From: Trema orientale
Lineage: Eukaryota > Streptophyta > Magnoliopsida > Rosales > Cannabaceae
NCBI GenBank assembly: GCA_002914845.1
Contig: JXTC01000017.1
Span: forward strand, 1,302,575 to 1,366,574
Reading direction: 5' to 3'
Length of the DNA stretch: 64,000 nt
Part shown: piece after piece, positions 34,640 to 45,847 of the stretch
Numbering within the stretch: position 1 is the stretch's first letter
Layout: every line of letters begins with the position of its first letter
Notes under the pieces: model-generated
Seen by the model: the letters and a program-made list of their open reading frames with translations, nothing else
Database searches by the model: none
Told to the model about the DNA's origin: nothing
Program-made: the position numbers and the translations under genes

Positions 34640-37107
34640 TGTCACGATCGGAAATCCAAGGCCGTGACTTTTAGTAAATTTATATTGAAACAGTGGTAAA
34701 TAGTGATATTCCAAAATTCCAGAAAATCGAGTACTTAAAATTTTAAGTTTTAGTCCTCAAAAGTGAGTAAATTACAAAAATCATGAAACTTTCCATTTCT
34801 TAGATTTCTCAAGATAAATCTTCATTTAACAATTGAGAGAAATTATAAATAATTAGTTTGGAAACTTTTACTAAATCATGAATTTTAATAAAGCATTCAA
34901 TTAAAATCTTAGGCCTAATGTCCAAATAATTTACATAAAATCATTTGTATTTCTAAGTTCTCAATTTAATGCCAAAATCATCCTCATACATCCACTTAGT
35001 AAATACACTATTATTGGCTAAATAAATTTGACAAGAAAAGGAAGAGATGAAATAGAATATGAACCAACCATTGAAGACGTGGGAAACGATAAACATATGC
35101 CAAACAAGCTTGTCTAGTCACCCAGATAATTACCTCAAAATAAATCAACACCTGAAAGTGGGAGGAAGTAAGGGGGGGTGAGCACGTGAATGCTCAGTAG
35201 AGTTTCGATTACAAGTTTTTATACATAAGAAATATACTTACGTTGAAGGTCCTGTATGGTTAGTATTCCATTCAAAACAGTTCACAAAATTCAAGTGCAA
35301 ATCATAGTCCAACGGTTCAAACATTCCAAACCATTGTAAAACATCTATCAAAACCAGTACAAATCTAGTCAAGTCAACATATAACTATGTATGTAATTAT
35401 GATGTCCGAAGTGTCCTAGTGGATCACTCGTCAGTCCGAGCCACCTAAAAAGGCGACCGTAAGTCCGATCACCCTATGTAGGCGTCGTCAGTCTGACGGC
35501 CGCGTCAGTGTGTGAATGCAAGTCCACAAAATCTCAAGATAACTATGCAGTATTCTTTAATCAAATAGCCTTTATGCTTCAAAAACTGAGTTCTCAAATT
35601 ATTTTGGATTTTCTAAAAATTTCGGCATTATAACGGCCGCTTTTGATCAAAATCTAAAATTATAATTTCCTGCATAAAACAGTTCAAAACAGTATAAATG
35701 ACACGCCAACCAGTGTGACGTGTCTCCCATATAGTTTATATCTCAAATCAATTTAAAAACAGATATAAACACAATGTTTATAATTAATTTCACGAAATTC
35801 CATATTTATTCAAAATATGTGAAAAATCAAAATTGAATCGATTTTAAAGATCAAGTAATCGAATCCCTACCTCAATCGAGTGTCCAAATAGCGTTACAGG
35901 GCTATGGAGAAAGTTTGGCATCGTTTGGAAGGTCGAGCGTCGTTTTCGGATTCCGTCACGTTCACTTGAAAAGTTGACTTTTCAAACGGAGCCTCAGATT
36001 GAAAAACAGAGGTCACCACTGAATTTAGAATACCCAAAAACATAGGGTTAGACACGAAGTTTGTCGAAAACGGGTCCCGGTGCGAGATCGGCCCGTGGCA
36101 CGCAAAACAGTGCAATTCACTAGCTATTTTCTCGATTTTCGTGCCACTTTAGAAAAATTGTGATATTTTATATCAAATTCTTATCCCGACCTCACTGAGT
36201 ATAAATTCGAAATCAAAACTCAGGTTCGAGGTCTCTAGCACTGAATGGGCTCAAAATTCCGAAAATAATAAAAATGTCACATTTTTTGAAAATATTTAGA
36301 ATAATACCACTTTTTTTTTTCGTTTCGAAAATTAACTCTCTTCTGGTTACTGTTTTAACACTTCGAAACCAAAAATTTCCTTGTTTTAATCTCCTCTATC
36401 ACATGGTATAATTTTCTCAGATAAATTAGCTAAATTTCGAATAATTACGAAAATGCCACTACAATAAAATAATATTAAATTGCTACAGTAACCAACTTCT
36501 CACCGGAGCCGAGTTAGATGACGAGAGTGGTTAGAAATGAAAGCTGGAGTCGACACGAGTTGAATTGTGCCAGAATTGCGGCGAAAGGTGGCCGGAATCT
36601 TCTCCGGTGAGCGATTCTTCCCCAGCTGTTTTTCACCTTTTTCCGGTGATCGGCAGCTCCGTTGCGGCTGATTCTAGTGGCGGCAGCTTCGTCTGGCGAC
36701 AGCGCACCAATGCCGGTCGGTGGAATGGGGCAACGGTGGAGGGAGGTAGCTCAATGGAGCTTCGACAGATTTTTTGTTTTGGTTTTTCTCTCGGGGACTT
36801 GGTCGAAAAAGATGAGAGAAATAGAGGGATTTAAGGGCAATATTCAAAACTGTAGCGCCACGTGTCAATTTCTGGGCAATAGAGCACTGTTTTAGTTAAT
36901 TACATTTTGACCCAGTTTTCTGAAAATCTTCTCATTTATACCCTCAAATAATTACACATTGACTCCAATTTTCAAACTTTCTTTATGAATTTGCCCAAAT
37001 GAATCTAGACCCTTTTTCGTCAAAGTTCACAAAATATATTTTTTTTTTTTTGTGAAAAATTTGGTCAAAAGACCATTTTACCCTTACAATTTTTAAGGGG
37101 TTTTACA
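34640..37107 (-). repeat. LARD 5' LTR (right copy), 2468 bp
   Basis: Begins TGTCACGATC and ends AAGGGGTTTTACA on the plus strand. It is collinear with 28198-30618 but longer, mainly because of a segment of about 45-50 bp near 35765-35815 (TAAACACAATG...) absent from the other LTR. On the minus strand it would drive the element's transcription. Confidence 0.92.
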
Positions 37108-37112
37108 ATATT
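37108..37112. repeat. LARD target-site duplication, right (ATATT)
   Basis: ATATT immediately after the CA of the right LTR; identical to 28193-28197. Confidence 0.9.
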
Positions 37113-37312
37113 CAACTTGAAACTTCTTTTTATTAGATGTTTTCCATGCTAATAAAGAACAATATGATATTAATTTATTCATAGAATAATGGATTCTGCG
37201 GATTGCGGATCTTGAAAAAGATGACTGTAAAAAAATGGTTATTTGATTGGAGAGAAAAAAAATAATAAACTTGTCTTTTTTTTTTTTTCGGTGACAACCA
37301 TAATTTAAATGA

Positions 37313-37666
37313 GTCAATTGAAGAAGATGTGATCTATCGAAATTACCATTGGCCAAAAGATCATGACCATAATATCTCAAGACAAGGTTACTACCCTACT
37401 GGAGATTGTCAATTTCCATTCCATGAAGACCAAATTGTGATGAGGTGTCTAACACCAAATTAGAAAATAATTATGTAAAAGTGTAACGGGTCAATTGAAG
37501 AAGATGTGATCTATCGAAATTCCCATTGGCCAAAAGATCATGACCATAATATCTCAAGACAAGGTTACTACCCTACTGGAGATTGTCAATTTCCATTCCA
37601 TGAAGACCAAATTGTGATGAGGTGTCTAACACCAAATTAGAAAATAATTATGTAAAAGTGTAACGG
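37313..37666. repeat. 177-bp tandem duplication, nearly identical
   Basis: Two consecutive copies (37313-37489 and 37490-37666) begin GTCAATTGAAGAAGATGTG and end AAAAGTGTAACGG; I see one clear mismatch (attAccatt/attCccatt). A diverged third copy of the left part lies at 26824-26936, on the other side of the LARD. Confidence 0.9.
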
Positions 37667-37802
37667 GTCAACATGTTATTGAGTTTCTAGAAGTAGCTAT
37701 GTAGCGAGCTGTTAGTGAAGAGACTTTCTCAAAATCAAACGCTTTGCCACATGCCAAAGCTTGAAGCCACTTGGTTAGAATGTGATACCTCATTTATGAG
37801 GT

Positions 37803-37966
37803 GGCAATAATTTGAGTGATGCTATAAGACACCAGTAATGTCTAATACCACTCTCTAATAGAGCTATGGAACTCACATCCTAATTATAAGATGAGCTCAT
37901 AGCTCTATTCGAAGAAGCTATTCAAGTGGTACCAGGCACTATTGGTGTTTTTTAGTATTTTTTAGA
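37803..37966. mobile_element. Foldback MITE, ~165 bp
   Basis: The left arm (about 37823-37879; AAGACACCAGTAATGTCTAA, TACCACT, AATAGAGCTATG) is inverted in the right arm (about 37890-37958; CATAGCTCTATT, AGTGGTACC, ACTATTGGTGTTTT). The loop is about 10 bp. Typical plant MITE organisation; no ORF. The ends and target duplication are not resolved. Confidence 0.65.
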
Positions 37967-39919
37967 CAATTTAATGCCCATATTCTTAGAGAAGGTTAAT
38001 ATATTTTTGATTTTTCCAATAAATAGGATCAACTCATTTGTACGTAATTGAATACAACCATTCAATAAAGTCCTTTTTTTTTTTTTTCCCACTCTCTCTA
38101 CCGAAACTCTATTAGCTCTCTCTCTTTTAGTTTTAAGGCATTCTCTCTCAAATACTTTTATCTGAAGCTTACCTTTCCAATCTTTTCTTCTCGGACTTTG
38201 TTTTGCCGCCAATTTTCATCGTCACTTAAATATGTATATATATTATTCACCATTTGTTGACCGGACGATACAATCCCACTAATCATCCACATGAAATCAC
38301 CATAACCCGCATATAATATTCATATGCTTATATATACACACACAATATACATATATTTGTATATATATGAATATTATGTCTATGTTTATATTAATATGTA
38401 ATAGTTATTATTAGTATTATAATTATTTATCATTATTATATTATATCTATGTTAATATTTATATGTAATAGGTATTATTAGTATTATAATTATATATTAT
38501 AATTATATTATGGGTTTTAAGATATTAAGCCACTCACTCTATTTATTTTATGCTCTAAGTAATTTGAGTGCTTTCTAACTAAAACAATATATTATGCTAA
38601 AATAACCAATTAATCACTAACAATTTATTTATTATACACTGCAAGATCCATGAAGAGGTGTTGTTACCGAGTTAAATTTGCTACATATATCATTTAGATT
38701 GTTCCAAATAAACACTCTGACCAACTGTCTACGTTACATCGAGTATTATTTTTCAGTATACTTATGTAACAGATTAAATGACTAATAAAACTGTCTGTAT
38801 TAAACCACTTACTATTTAACAAGTGATAATGGATTACCGCCCATAAATGTATTTATCTATATAATTAGTCGTTATTATTGGCTAAATAATGTTTTGTATA
38901 AGAAAAAAAAATACCTGCAAAAGAAAAGGGGGTAAGTTAATTAATTAGTCGTTATTATTGGCGCTAAATAATATTTTGTATAAGAAAAAAAAAATACCTG
39001 CAAAAGGAAAGGGGGTAAGTTAATTAACTACGAGCCATACAATATGACAAACTTTCTAGGATGCTGAATTTGGTCAAAGGTTGAAGTTTAGATCAGCTTA
39101 GCTCAAGCTGACTTCCACTTTCTGTAGGTCTACATTGATTAATTACCAAAATATCTTTATACAATTCACCATTAAACTTCCACTCAAAATGAGACTTTAG
39201 GTTGACCAGAAGATTCAACGTTAAATACTATTACGGCAAATGATATATCCAATTAAAAGCCACGTGAACAATATGAACATGGTATATGTGAAGTGATAAC
39301 ACGTACGAAAAGCACGAGATTTGAAGTAGTATAACAAAAGAAAAGCATGAAATTAATTTGAAGTAATAAGAGATAAATACTAAAAATGATACACTTTTAT
39401 TTTCTTTTTTAGATTTATAGCTAGCTTGAATTATGCGATTTTTTTAGGTGACAATATTCAACGTGTGGCTGAAAGCAAATATATATAACATTAAAATACT
39501 AATCAATTTACGATCTATATCAATCAAATTAATTTTTTCCAGATAATTATTCAAAATTTACGTTTAGTATTAGTCTAAAGACTAAAACGTAAGTAACGAA
39601 AATGAAAAAGCCAATCAAAGCCAAAGGAAAGCTTTATGCATTAATTCAAGCTAGAAACCTCCAATTCGGTCACTCTCAGATATGGCATATTCTAGAAGAG
39701 TAATACTAAATATCATATGTGGTGTTGAACCTTACATTTCTTTGTGTGTAGTATCATCATAGTCGTTCTATAAAATATTGTTCTCGTATTCTTAATACAT
39801 ATATATCAACACATATAACTTCTATAATTTAGATTTACAAAATATATTTACATAACTATAGATTAATAGAAAATTACATAACATTGCCTTTGTTTGGGGA
39901 CACTTTTATGTTTTATGTT
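37967..39919. repeat. Intergenic with an 80-bp and a smaller AT-rich duplication
   Basis: At 38862-38941 and 38942-39023 an 80-82-bp unit (TAATTAGTCGTTATTATTGG ... GGGGGTAAGT) is repeated in tandem; copy 2 has a GC insertion. Around 38378-38515 a 70-80-bp AT-rich unit (ATATGTAATAG(T/G)TATTATTAG) also occurs twice. No gene is seen. Confidence 0.75.
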
Positions 39920-40240
39920 TCTATTTTTAAAATTGGAATGAATGATGGAGATTTCTCTAAGATACAGTATCTTTGACAATATCTCTATCTCAAAATACAA
40001 TATCTTTGACAATATCTCTATCTTTGACAAAATATTCGATAGAGATTTCATCAAAGATATTTTATTTCTTTTTTTTTTTTCTTTTCTCTATTTTTTCTCT
40101 TTTCTTATCTCAGATCAAGTGTTGGATTAATTTATATTGCTTCATCCTAATCTAAAGATATTTTATTTCTTAAAGATAGATATATTGTTAAAGATATTGT
40201 ATTTTGAGAAATCTACCATCTTTCATTTTAGTTTTAAAAC
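39920..40240. mobile_element. Foldback MITE, ~320 bp
   Basis: The left arm (AAAATTGGAATGAATGATGG, AGATTTCTC, ACAGTATCTTTGACAATATC) is mirrored by the right arm, which in reverse complement reads AAAACTAAAATGAAAGATGG, AGATTTCTC and ACAATATCTTTAACAATATA. The middle repeats CAATATCTTTGACAATATCTC. It ends about 130 bp from the stop codon of the neighbouring ankyrin gene. Confidence 0.65.
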
Positions 40241-40372
40241 TAGAGAAATAATTAAGATAAAAACTGTCGCCAAATTAACAACGTAATAAGTAAATAAACG
40301 ATATTATGCTCTCTCTATTGTTAGTATAAAACCATTTGCCATATAAAAGTCTTAATTATATATCATAATTCC

Positions 40373-42479
40373 TTACAATGTTGGATAATGCTCAACCCTT
40401 GAGTTCATCATAGTAAGCTTGTTAATCCACCACGTTGGAATTCTCTTCGCCCACCTCGGAAACCATCTCAACGAGAAAGGTAAAAGAAAAGCAAACCCTA
40501 GAATGACATTCCTTAGAAGTTTCTCAGCCTCCAGATCTTGCAAACACCAACCATAAGCAAACATCATGGAGTATATAGAGATGTGAAGCTCTCTCTGGAA
40601 AGGGAATCCTGCCGTCAGATAGATTATCACGTTGAGCGACGCCGCCAGCCCCAACGAGTTCCCAAACAAGAACATCTCTGACGCTGCTAGGGTTGATAGA
40701 TTCGCCAAAACCGCGCCAAAACCGACGACTGTCCAAGGTGTTGGCATCATCACCGGGGACACCGGTGATGGAGCGATAGTATCATGAACATCTACTAGTG
40801 TATAACCATAAGGAACGTTGGCGCCATCTTTTCTTGTTGTGGTTGCTGAATTTGTCTGCGTATTGTTTGATTTTGTGATAGAGAAACTGCTCGGCGGGTT
40901 CACTCCAGCTTGGAATGTGACTGTGGCGATCAGCGTCGCAACTACAAGGAGAGCGTTTCTTGTGTCGCTTGGAGAGTCTCTCTTCCTCTGGTAGCGGAAG
41001 TACTCGATCCAGTCCCTTTGATCATGATCAGCTTCTTGGCTCATATTTGATATGGTGATCTCTGATGAGGAGGAGTTATGGTCTTGAGCTGATCCATTAA
41101 GGACTCCGGCGTACTGGAGAGTCTCTTTGAGTTGGAAATCACTGGGATTATCCATTATAAGTATATCTACTATATCCATTGCCGTTAAACCCCTTGAGTT
41201 TCTTGCGTTCAGTTCGGGTTTGGTACGACTAAGCAGGAGCTCTACAATCTTCATGAAATTCATGACTTGCATTAATACACACACGCATATATATATATAT
41301 AACAAAAACTATTTTGTTCAGTGTAAATACCCAAGTTTAACCGAAAGATCTGACTTATATCTGTGTGTATATGTACACACACATATATATATTCATGGTA
41401 CGATATATAAGTACTATTATTTTACTAGGTTACATGAATATTAAGCAAATAAAAACTCCAAAAACTTATAAAATGAATATGAGATGATATCCAAAAATTA
41501 AACAATCTTGGTGAACTTTAACAGAAACAATAAATATCATAAAGAGAAAAAATTATATATATATGGGCAACAGCTTTATTTCAGGAAGTAGTATATATAT
41601 ATGTATATATATACACACACATATATGAGCATATATAGTCGGACCAAGTAAAATCATAGTAACGTATTGTTATATATATGTGTGTGTGTGTGTGAGAGAG
41701 GTATAGAATATAGAGATATACGTACATATACAACTTCGAAATGAAAAGGAAAATAATCAATGAAAAAAATTATCTACCAACAAGCAAGGATCATGTATAT
41801 ATTGATAACTATATTTTCAGTCCTCGAGTCTTTGATTTATTGATTTCAAGCTAAAATAAAGCTAAAGTTATTAAATAATTAATAAAATTACCTCGTGTTG
41901 TTTTCTAGCTACTGCGAGGTGCAAAACTGTGTTGCCATCTTTATCACCCCAATTAACTATTTCTTCCAGTCCTAACTTTGGAAGCCATTCTATCAAGTTT
42001 CTAAAGGCTTGAAATTTGTAGTATTTTAAAGCCAAATGGAGTGCAGTTTCTCCAAGAGCCGTCAAATCCTTAACACATTCCTTAGAGGAAGAAATCAATT
42101 CATCCATGACGTCAAGCTTTCCACTCATAGCAGCATAGTGAAGAGCTGTTCTTCCATCTCTTCCCTTCAAACGACATATAGACGTTGTCGTTGTACAACT
42201 TGTTATGAGCTCTTTAACGATCTCGACACGCCCCAGTGCCGAAGCTATGTCAAGTGGCCGAAACCCATCTTTGTTTAGCTCCCTAACCAGGTTAGGCTTT
42301 AGCCTAAGCATTTCTTTTACAAAACCAAGTTTGCCAGCTTTTATAGCTATGTGAAGTGGATTTTCATGGGGGGAGACGAGTGCATAATCGGCTAGAATCA
42401 AAGGGTTTTCTTTGATCAGTTGGTGTAATGCTTCAACATCGCCGCTAAGAGATGCCTCAAACAATCTTGTATGTAACAT
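40373..42479 (-). CDS. Ankyrin-repeat PGG-domain membrane protein, BDA1/ITN1-like (487 aa)
   Basis: Plasma-membrane ankyrin protein; relatives act in immunity (BDA1, ACD6) and salt or ABA responses (ITN1). Exon 1 is 42479-41892 (196 codons) and exon 2 is 41248-40373. The donor is GAG/GTAATT; the acceptor ATGAAG/ATTGTAGAG keeps the frame and restores the ankyrin helix (KQHE-IVELLLSR). About five to six ankyrin repeats cover residues 1-235 (NPLHIAIKAGKLGFVKEML, GRTALHYAAMSGKLDVMDEL, GNTVLHLAVARKQHE). The PGG domain begins near residue 286 (DTRNALLVVATLIATVTFQAG), but the usual NPPGG is NPPSS. Hydrophobic segments near 371-391, 394-412 and 439-457 make it a multipass protein. The first residues (MLHTRLFEASLSGD) match the family start. 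No frame defects are seen. Confidence 0.92.
41249..41891 (-). other. Intron of the ankyrin-PGG gene
   Basis: A 643-bp intron, rich in TA, CA and GT microsatellites (for example TATATGTGTGTGTGTGTG near 41675). The acceptor has a weak pyrimidine tract, so the 3' splice site is the least certain part of this gene model. Confidence 0.75.
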
Positions 42480-43543
42480 TTTTAATCTTAAATTAGCATA
42501 AGATTGTTGGTCTAATTTTTTGTAATATCAATAGTTCTCAAATGCTTGACAAATGTTTATATATATATATATATATAGTTTGGCAGAAGTAGTAATGAGC
42601 AACTATTTACTATATAACAAAATTTCCACTTCTTTACCCCGCAAAAATTTGACGTCTTGGTATATAGTCCCTCATATACTTTCGTTAATACTAGTTAATA
42701 GACTCAATAGTAATTAGTGTATTGTTTGATACCGCATAATAACAAAAATGTAAAAATCTTATATATTATGAACAGAAGTACAAATTTTTGTTTAACAAGG
42801 GACCAAATCCGTTAATATATATATGTATGTATATAGTATACAGGTGTACTTTTCAATAGTACATGCATACGAAAAACGCGAGGTCTTCCACAAAGAAGTT
42901 TATTCATTATTCGTTTTCACTCAATAACCTAGCTCCAACTGGAGGAAAGTTGATTAATAAGATAGGAAAAACGAAAGTGCAGGTCTTCCACAAAGTGTTG
43001 AAAGTGGAAAGTCCGATTTACACGCTGTCTTGCCGACTTTTGCTATTCTTTTTATATAAAGTTAGGCATTCGCGTTAATACTAAAAATTATAAATGCTTC
43101 TTCTTTTTTTTTGGGTATATATATTGTGTATATCCCACTTGGTATATACTTTGATACTTGCTATAGCTTGTGTATATGTACTGTATACATATTTAGATAT
43201 CTACATAATTATATATAATATATTTTATGTCTAAAAAGCAGGGCAATAATTGTACCTTGCAACCCTCGCAAGAACATGGAAATTACAGAGTAAGAAAATC
43301 CGCAATTTGGAATCAGTAGTCAATAATTCGAACTCCCATCCATCCGTGGTCAATGGGTTCATTGATCCCAAACAATGAAAATAAGACAACGCATCAATTA
43401 GCAAAAGTGTTCAAATAAAAGAGAAATATTCCACAATAACTGCATAGCTAAAAGGCAAAGATAAACGACAAGTCGCAGCTATGCTCCTACAACAGCATCC
43501 TCCATTTGTCATGTGTACATTACTGATATCAGCAAAGACTCGC

Positions 43544-43599
<56 letters not shown>

Positions 43600-44310
43600 T
43601 ACATCAATAATTTTTTTTTTCATAATTCATTATGTGCAAAGCACATAATTTAGTAACTATAGCTAAAAACAAGATTTAGACTCATAAAAATAAATAATGC
43701 CTAATTCATGAACCATTATTATATAAGTTAAAAATTTGGAGACAAAGTGATAGAATGAGTATAATTCAAGGATCATTGCTATATTTAACCCTATATTTTA
43801 TTTTGAGCGAACATATATATTTTTATACATTGAAACAACATTAATATAAATTCTAAAACATTGATCACGACTTGAACATAAGATTAATATTTAGTCATGA
43901 AAAATAAGTGTGCATGCACATCACTCCACTTAGCTAGGTCATTTGGTGATTTCATTGATTACATCATATGTACTAGAAATGGGAAAACAGCTGATTTGGA
44001 AGTGCGGAGACCCAAAGATTAAAAGAATTTTAATATATAAGTTTTGTCCAAATACGTCCCCAATGACGGCAGTTCATTTAATTTTAGTTAAACAGACGGA
44101 GCACATGGAAATTCATACGTAAAACGTACATCATGTTGAGACTGTTGAATCGTTTGATCATTTTGCTGTCTTAGCTAATTTCTATCCTTTCAATTAAAAA
44201 ACAGAAGAAGCTTTTGTAGCCATTAATGTATGTGGTCAATGGAGGAATTTAAAGGAACTGCAGGTATGTGAGAGGAGGAAAGTTGTTCTTTGCAAGAGCC
44301 AATCACTACA
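42480..44310. other. Ankyrin gene upstream region and intergenic DNA
   Basis: Immediately upstream is a (TA)n tract near 42553-42580. The 15-mer AGGTCTTCCACAAAG occurs twice (about 42881 and 42981). A (TTA)18 microsatellite spans 43545-43598. Otherwise AT-rich DNA without a gene. Confidence 0.55.
43545..43598. repeat. (TTA)18 microsatellite
   Basis: Eighteen uninterrupted TTA triplets. An apparent isoleucine-rich frame on the minus strand through it is an artefact of the repeat. Confidence 0.95.
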
Positions 44311-44653
44311 GGTATTTGTGGAAGTTAAAAAACCAAAAGGAAAGTTTTAAATTGGACGTGTTAAGTTGACTGACTACAGTGATTTGTTTTTCTAACAAAA
44401 ACACAAAATCAAAACATGTACATATACGTAGTTTATGGTGTTTTTTTTTTTTTCAAACATAAATAATTAAAATCACTCGGGTATTTGTGGAAGTTAAAAA
44501 AGCAAAGGGAAAGTTTTAAATTGGACGTATTAAGTTGACTGACTACAATGTTTTGTTTTTCTTCCGAAAACACAGAAAAACAAAACATGTACATATACGT
44601 AGTTTATGGTTTCCTTTTTTTTTTTTTGGTTGCAAACATAAATAATTAAAATC
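44311..44653. repeat. ~170-bp tandem duplication at the Copia insertion site
   Basis: Copy 1 (44311-44479) and copy 2 (44480-44653) begin GGTATTTGTGGAAGTTAAAA and end CAAACATAAATAATTAAAATC. Similarity is high, with small indels in T-runs. The Copia element is inserted exactly at the end of copy 2. Confidence 0.85.
44649..44653. repeat. Copia target-site duplication, left (AAATC)
   Basis: Identical to 52618-52622. Confidence 0.88.
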
Positions 44654-45098
44654 TGTTAGAATTTAGCCTGTTAGCTTTTGTAATTGTTTTGTACTTTGTC
44701 TTACATCGCTTGTATATGAATATTTGGGGTCTACAATTGGCTATAAAAAAAGCTTACTGTAATTGGTTTTGATCATCCCGAAAAATTAGTTTCCTATTTA
44801 TGAGGACCTTTATTCATAAGGACCTCCATAGTTTTGTTTTTACCCCTTTTCCTATTTGTTTCTGGGTTTTTGCATTATAACCTATTTTGTGTTCTCTTTT
44901 ATTTTTGTATTTTGGTATATTCTGCTTTCATTAATTTCAGTAGCTAGTTGACAGTTTATATTTACTATTATCTTAATATTAAATATAAGCTTTTGCATTT
45001 TAGTATACTCTGCTTTCGTTAATTTCAGTAGCTAGTTGGTAGTTTATATTTACTATTGTCTTAGTATTAAACATAAGCCTTTGGAATAATTATTAGCA
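44654..45098 (+). repeat. Copia 5' LTR with internal 88-bp duplication
   Basis: Starts TGTTAGAATTTAGCCTG; the end is placed at ATTAGCA (45098). An 88-bp segment is tandemly repeated (44910-44997 and 44998-45085; TTTTGGTATATTCTGC / TTTTAGTATACTCTGC) and is single in the 3' LTR. It is followed by AAATATCAAAATC, a strongly decayed version of the Met-tRNA primer-binding site. Confidence 0.85.
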
Positions 45099-45113
45099 GA
45101 AATATCAAAATCT

Positions 45114-45847
45114 TTGTTAACGCCGACAAAGACAAAGACTGTGACTAGTGCAAAAATTGATGTAGAGAAATTTGATGGCCAGAATAACTTCGACTACTTG
45201 TGGAGGTATTGGATGGTTTATGTTAACAAGATCAGGATATTGCTTTGGAGGAGACAAAACCGGAGAAGATGGATGATAAAGAATGAGAGAGGATCAATCG
45301 TCAACCTACAGAAGTATCCATTCATGAGAGAGACTTCTACAAATAAGCTGTCGAAGGCGCTCGAGAACAACTACATGAAAAAGAGCAATAAAAACTGGCT
45401 ATACTTGAAGAAGCGACTTTTTTGCCTCTAGTTGAAGCCTGGTACGACTATTGGTGACCACATTGATAATTTCAACCAGTTGATTGCAAATTTGATAAAT
45501 TTGGACAAAACCTTCAAAGATGAGGATAAAGCAATATTGCTGATTAGGTCCCTTCCTGATGAGTTAGATCATCTCTGTATTACATTACTTTATAAGAAGG
45601 AAAAATTATCCTTCGATGAAGTAAGTGCTACATTGTACAATCATGAGATTCAGAAGAAAGATCAGAAGGAGAACAAGAAAGTGCTAGTAGAAGAGCTTAC
45701 AACTAGAGGATGTAATCAAAGCTGTAAGTAGGAGAAAAGGGGTAGATCTCATTCGAAGGAAAAACCTGGTAAGGATGAATGTGTTTTTTGTCATGAGAAA
45801 GGGCATTGGAAGAAAGATTATCTGAAGTTACAGAATAAAGGCAAAGA
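45114..45847 (+). pseudogene. Copia gag, 5' part (broken)
   Basis: It contains IDVEKFDGQNNFDYLW at the N-terminal side and GDHIDNFNQLIANLINLDK plus LIRSLPDELDHL of the UBN2 gag domain. A zinc knuckle CVFCHEKGHWKKDY follows, whose last Cys has become Tyr. In-frame TAG codons at 45429 and near 45729 sit where Gln is expected (CAG to TAG). It is cut at 45847 by the nested element; the reading resumes at 48925. Confidence 0.85.

Larger units (their letters stand above)
28198..37107 (-). mobile_element. LARD: non-autonomous LTR retroelement, 8.9 kb
   Basis: Complete element flanked by a perfect 5-bp target duplication, ATATT (28193-28197 and 37108-37112). It has two LTRs of about 2.4 kb with TG...CA ends, a PBS next to the right LTR and a polypurine tract next to the left LTR, so it reads on the minus strand. 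The 4021-bp internal part (30619-34639) has no frame over about 70 codons and no gag, protease, RT or integrase signature. That combination is the definition of a LARD. The polypurine-side sequence (minus strand TTTCGGGACGAAATTC, then AAGGAGAGAAGGA) resembles the 3' end of Del/Tekay Ty3-gypsy elements, so an autonomous Tekay-like partner is inferred. By eye the LTRs differ at about 17 positions in the first ~420 aligned bases. Confidence 0.92.

Noticed and set aside
43411-43623. Isoleucine-rich minus-strand ORF
   Set aside because: Translation of the (TTA)18 microsatellite.
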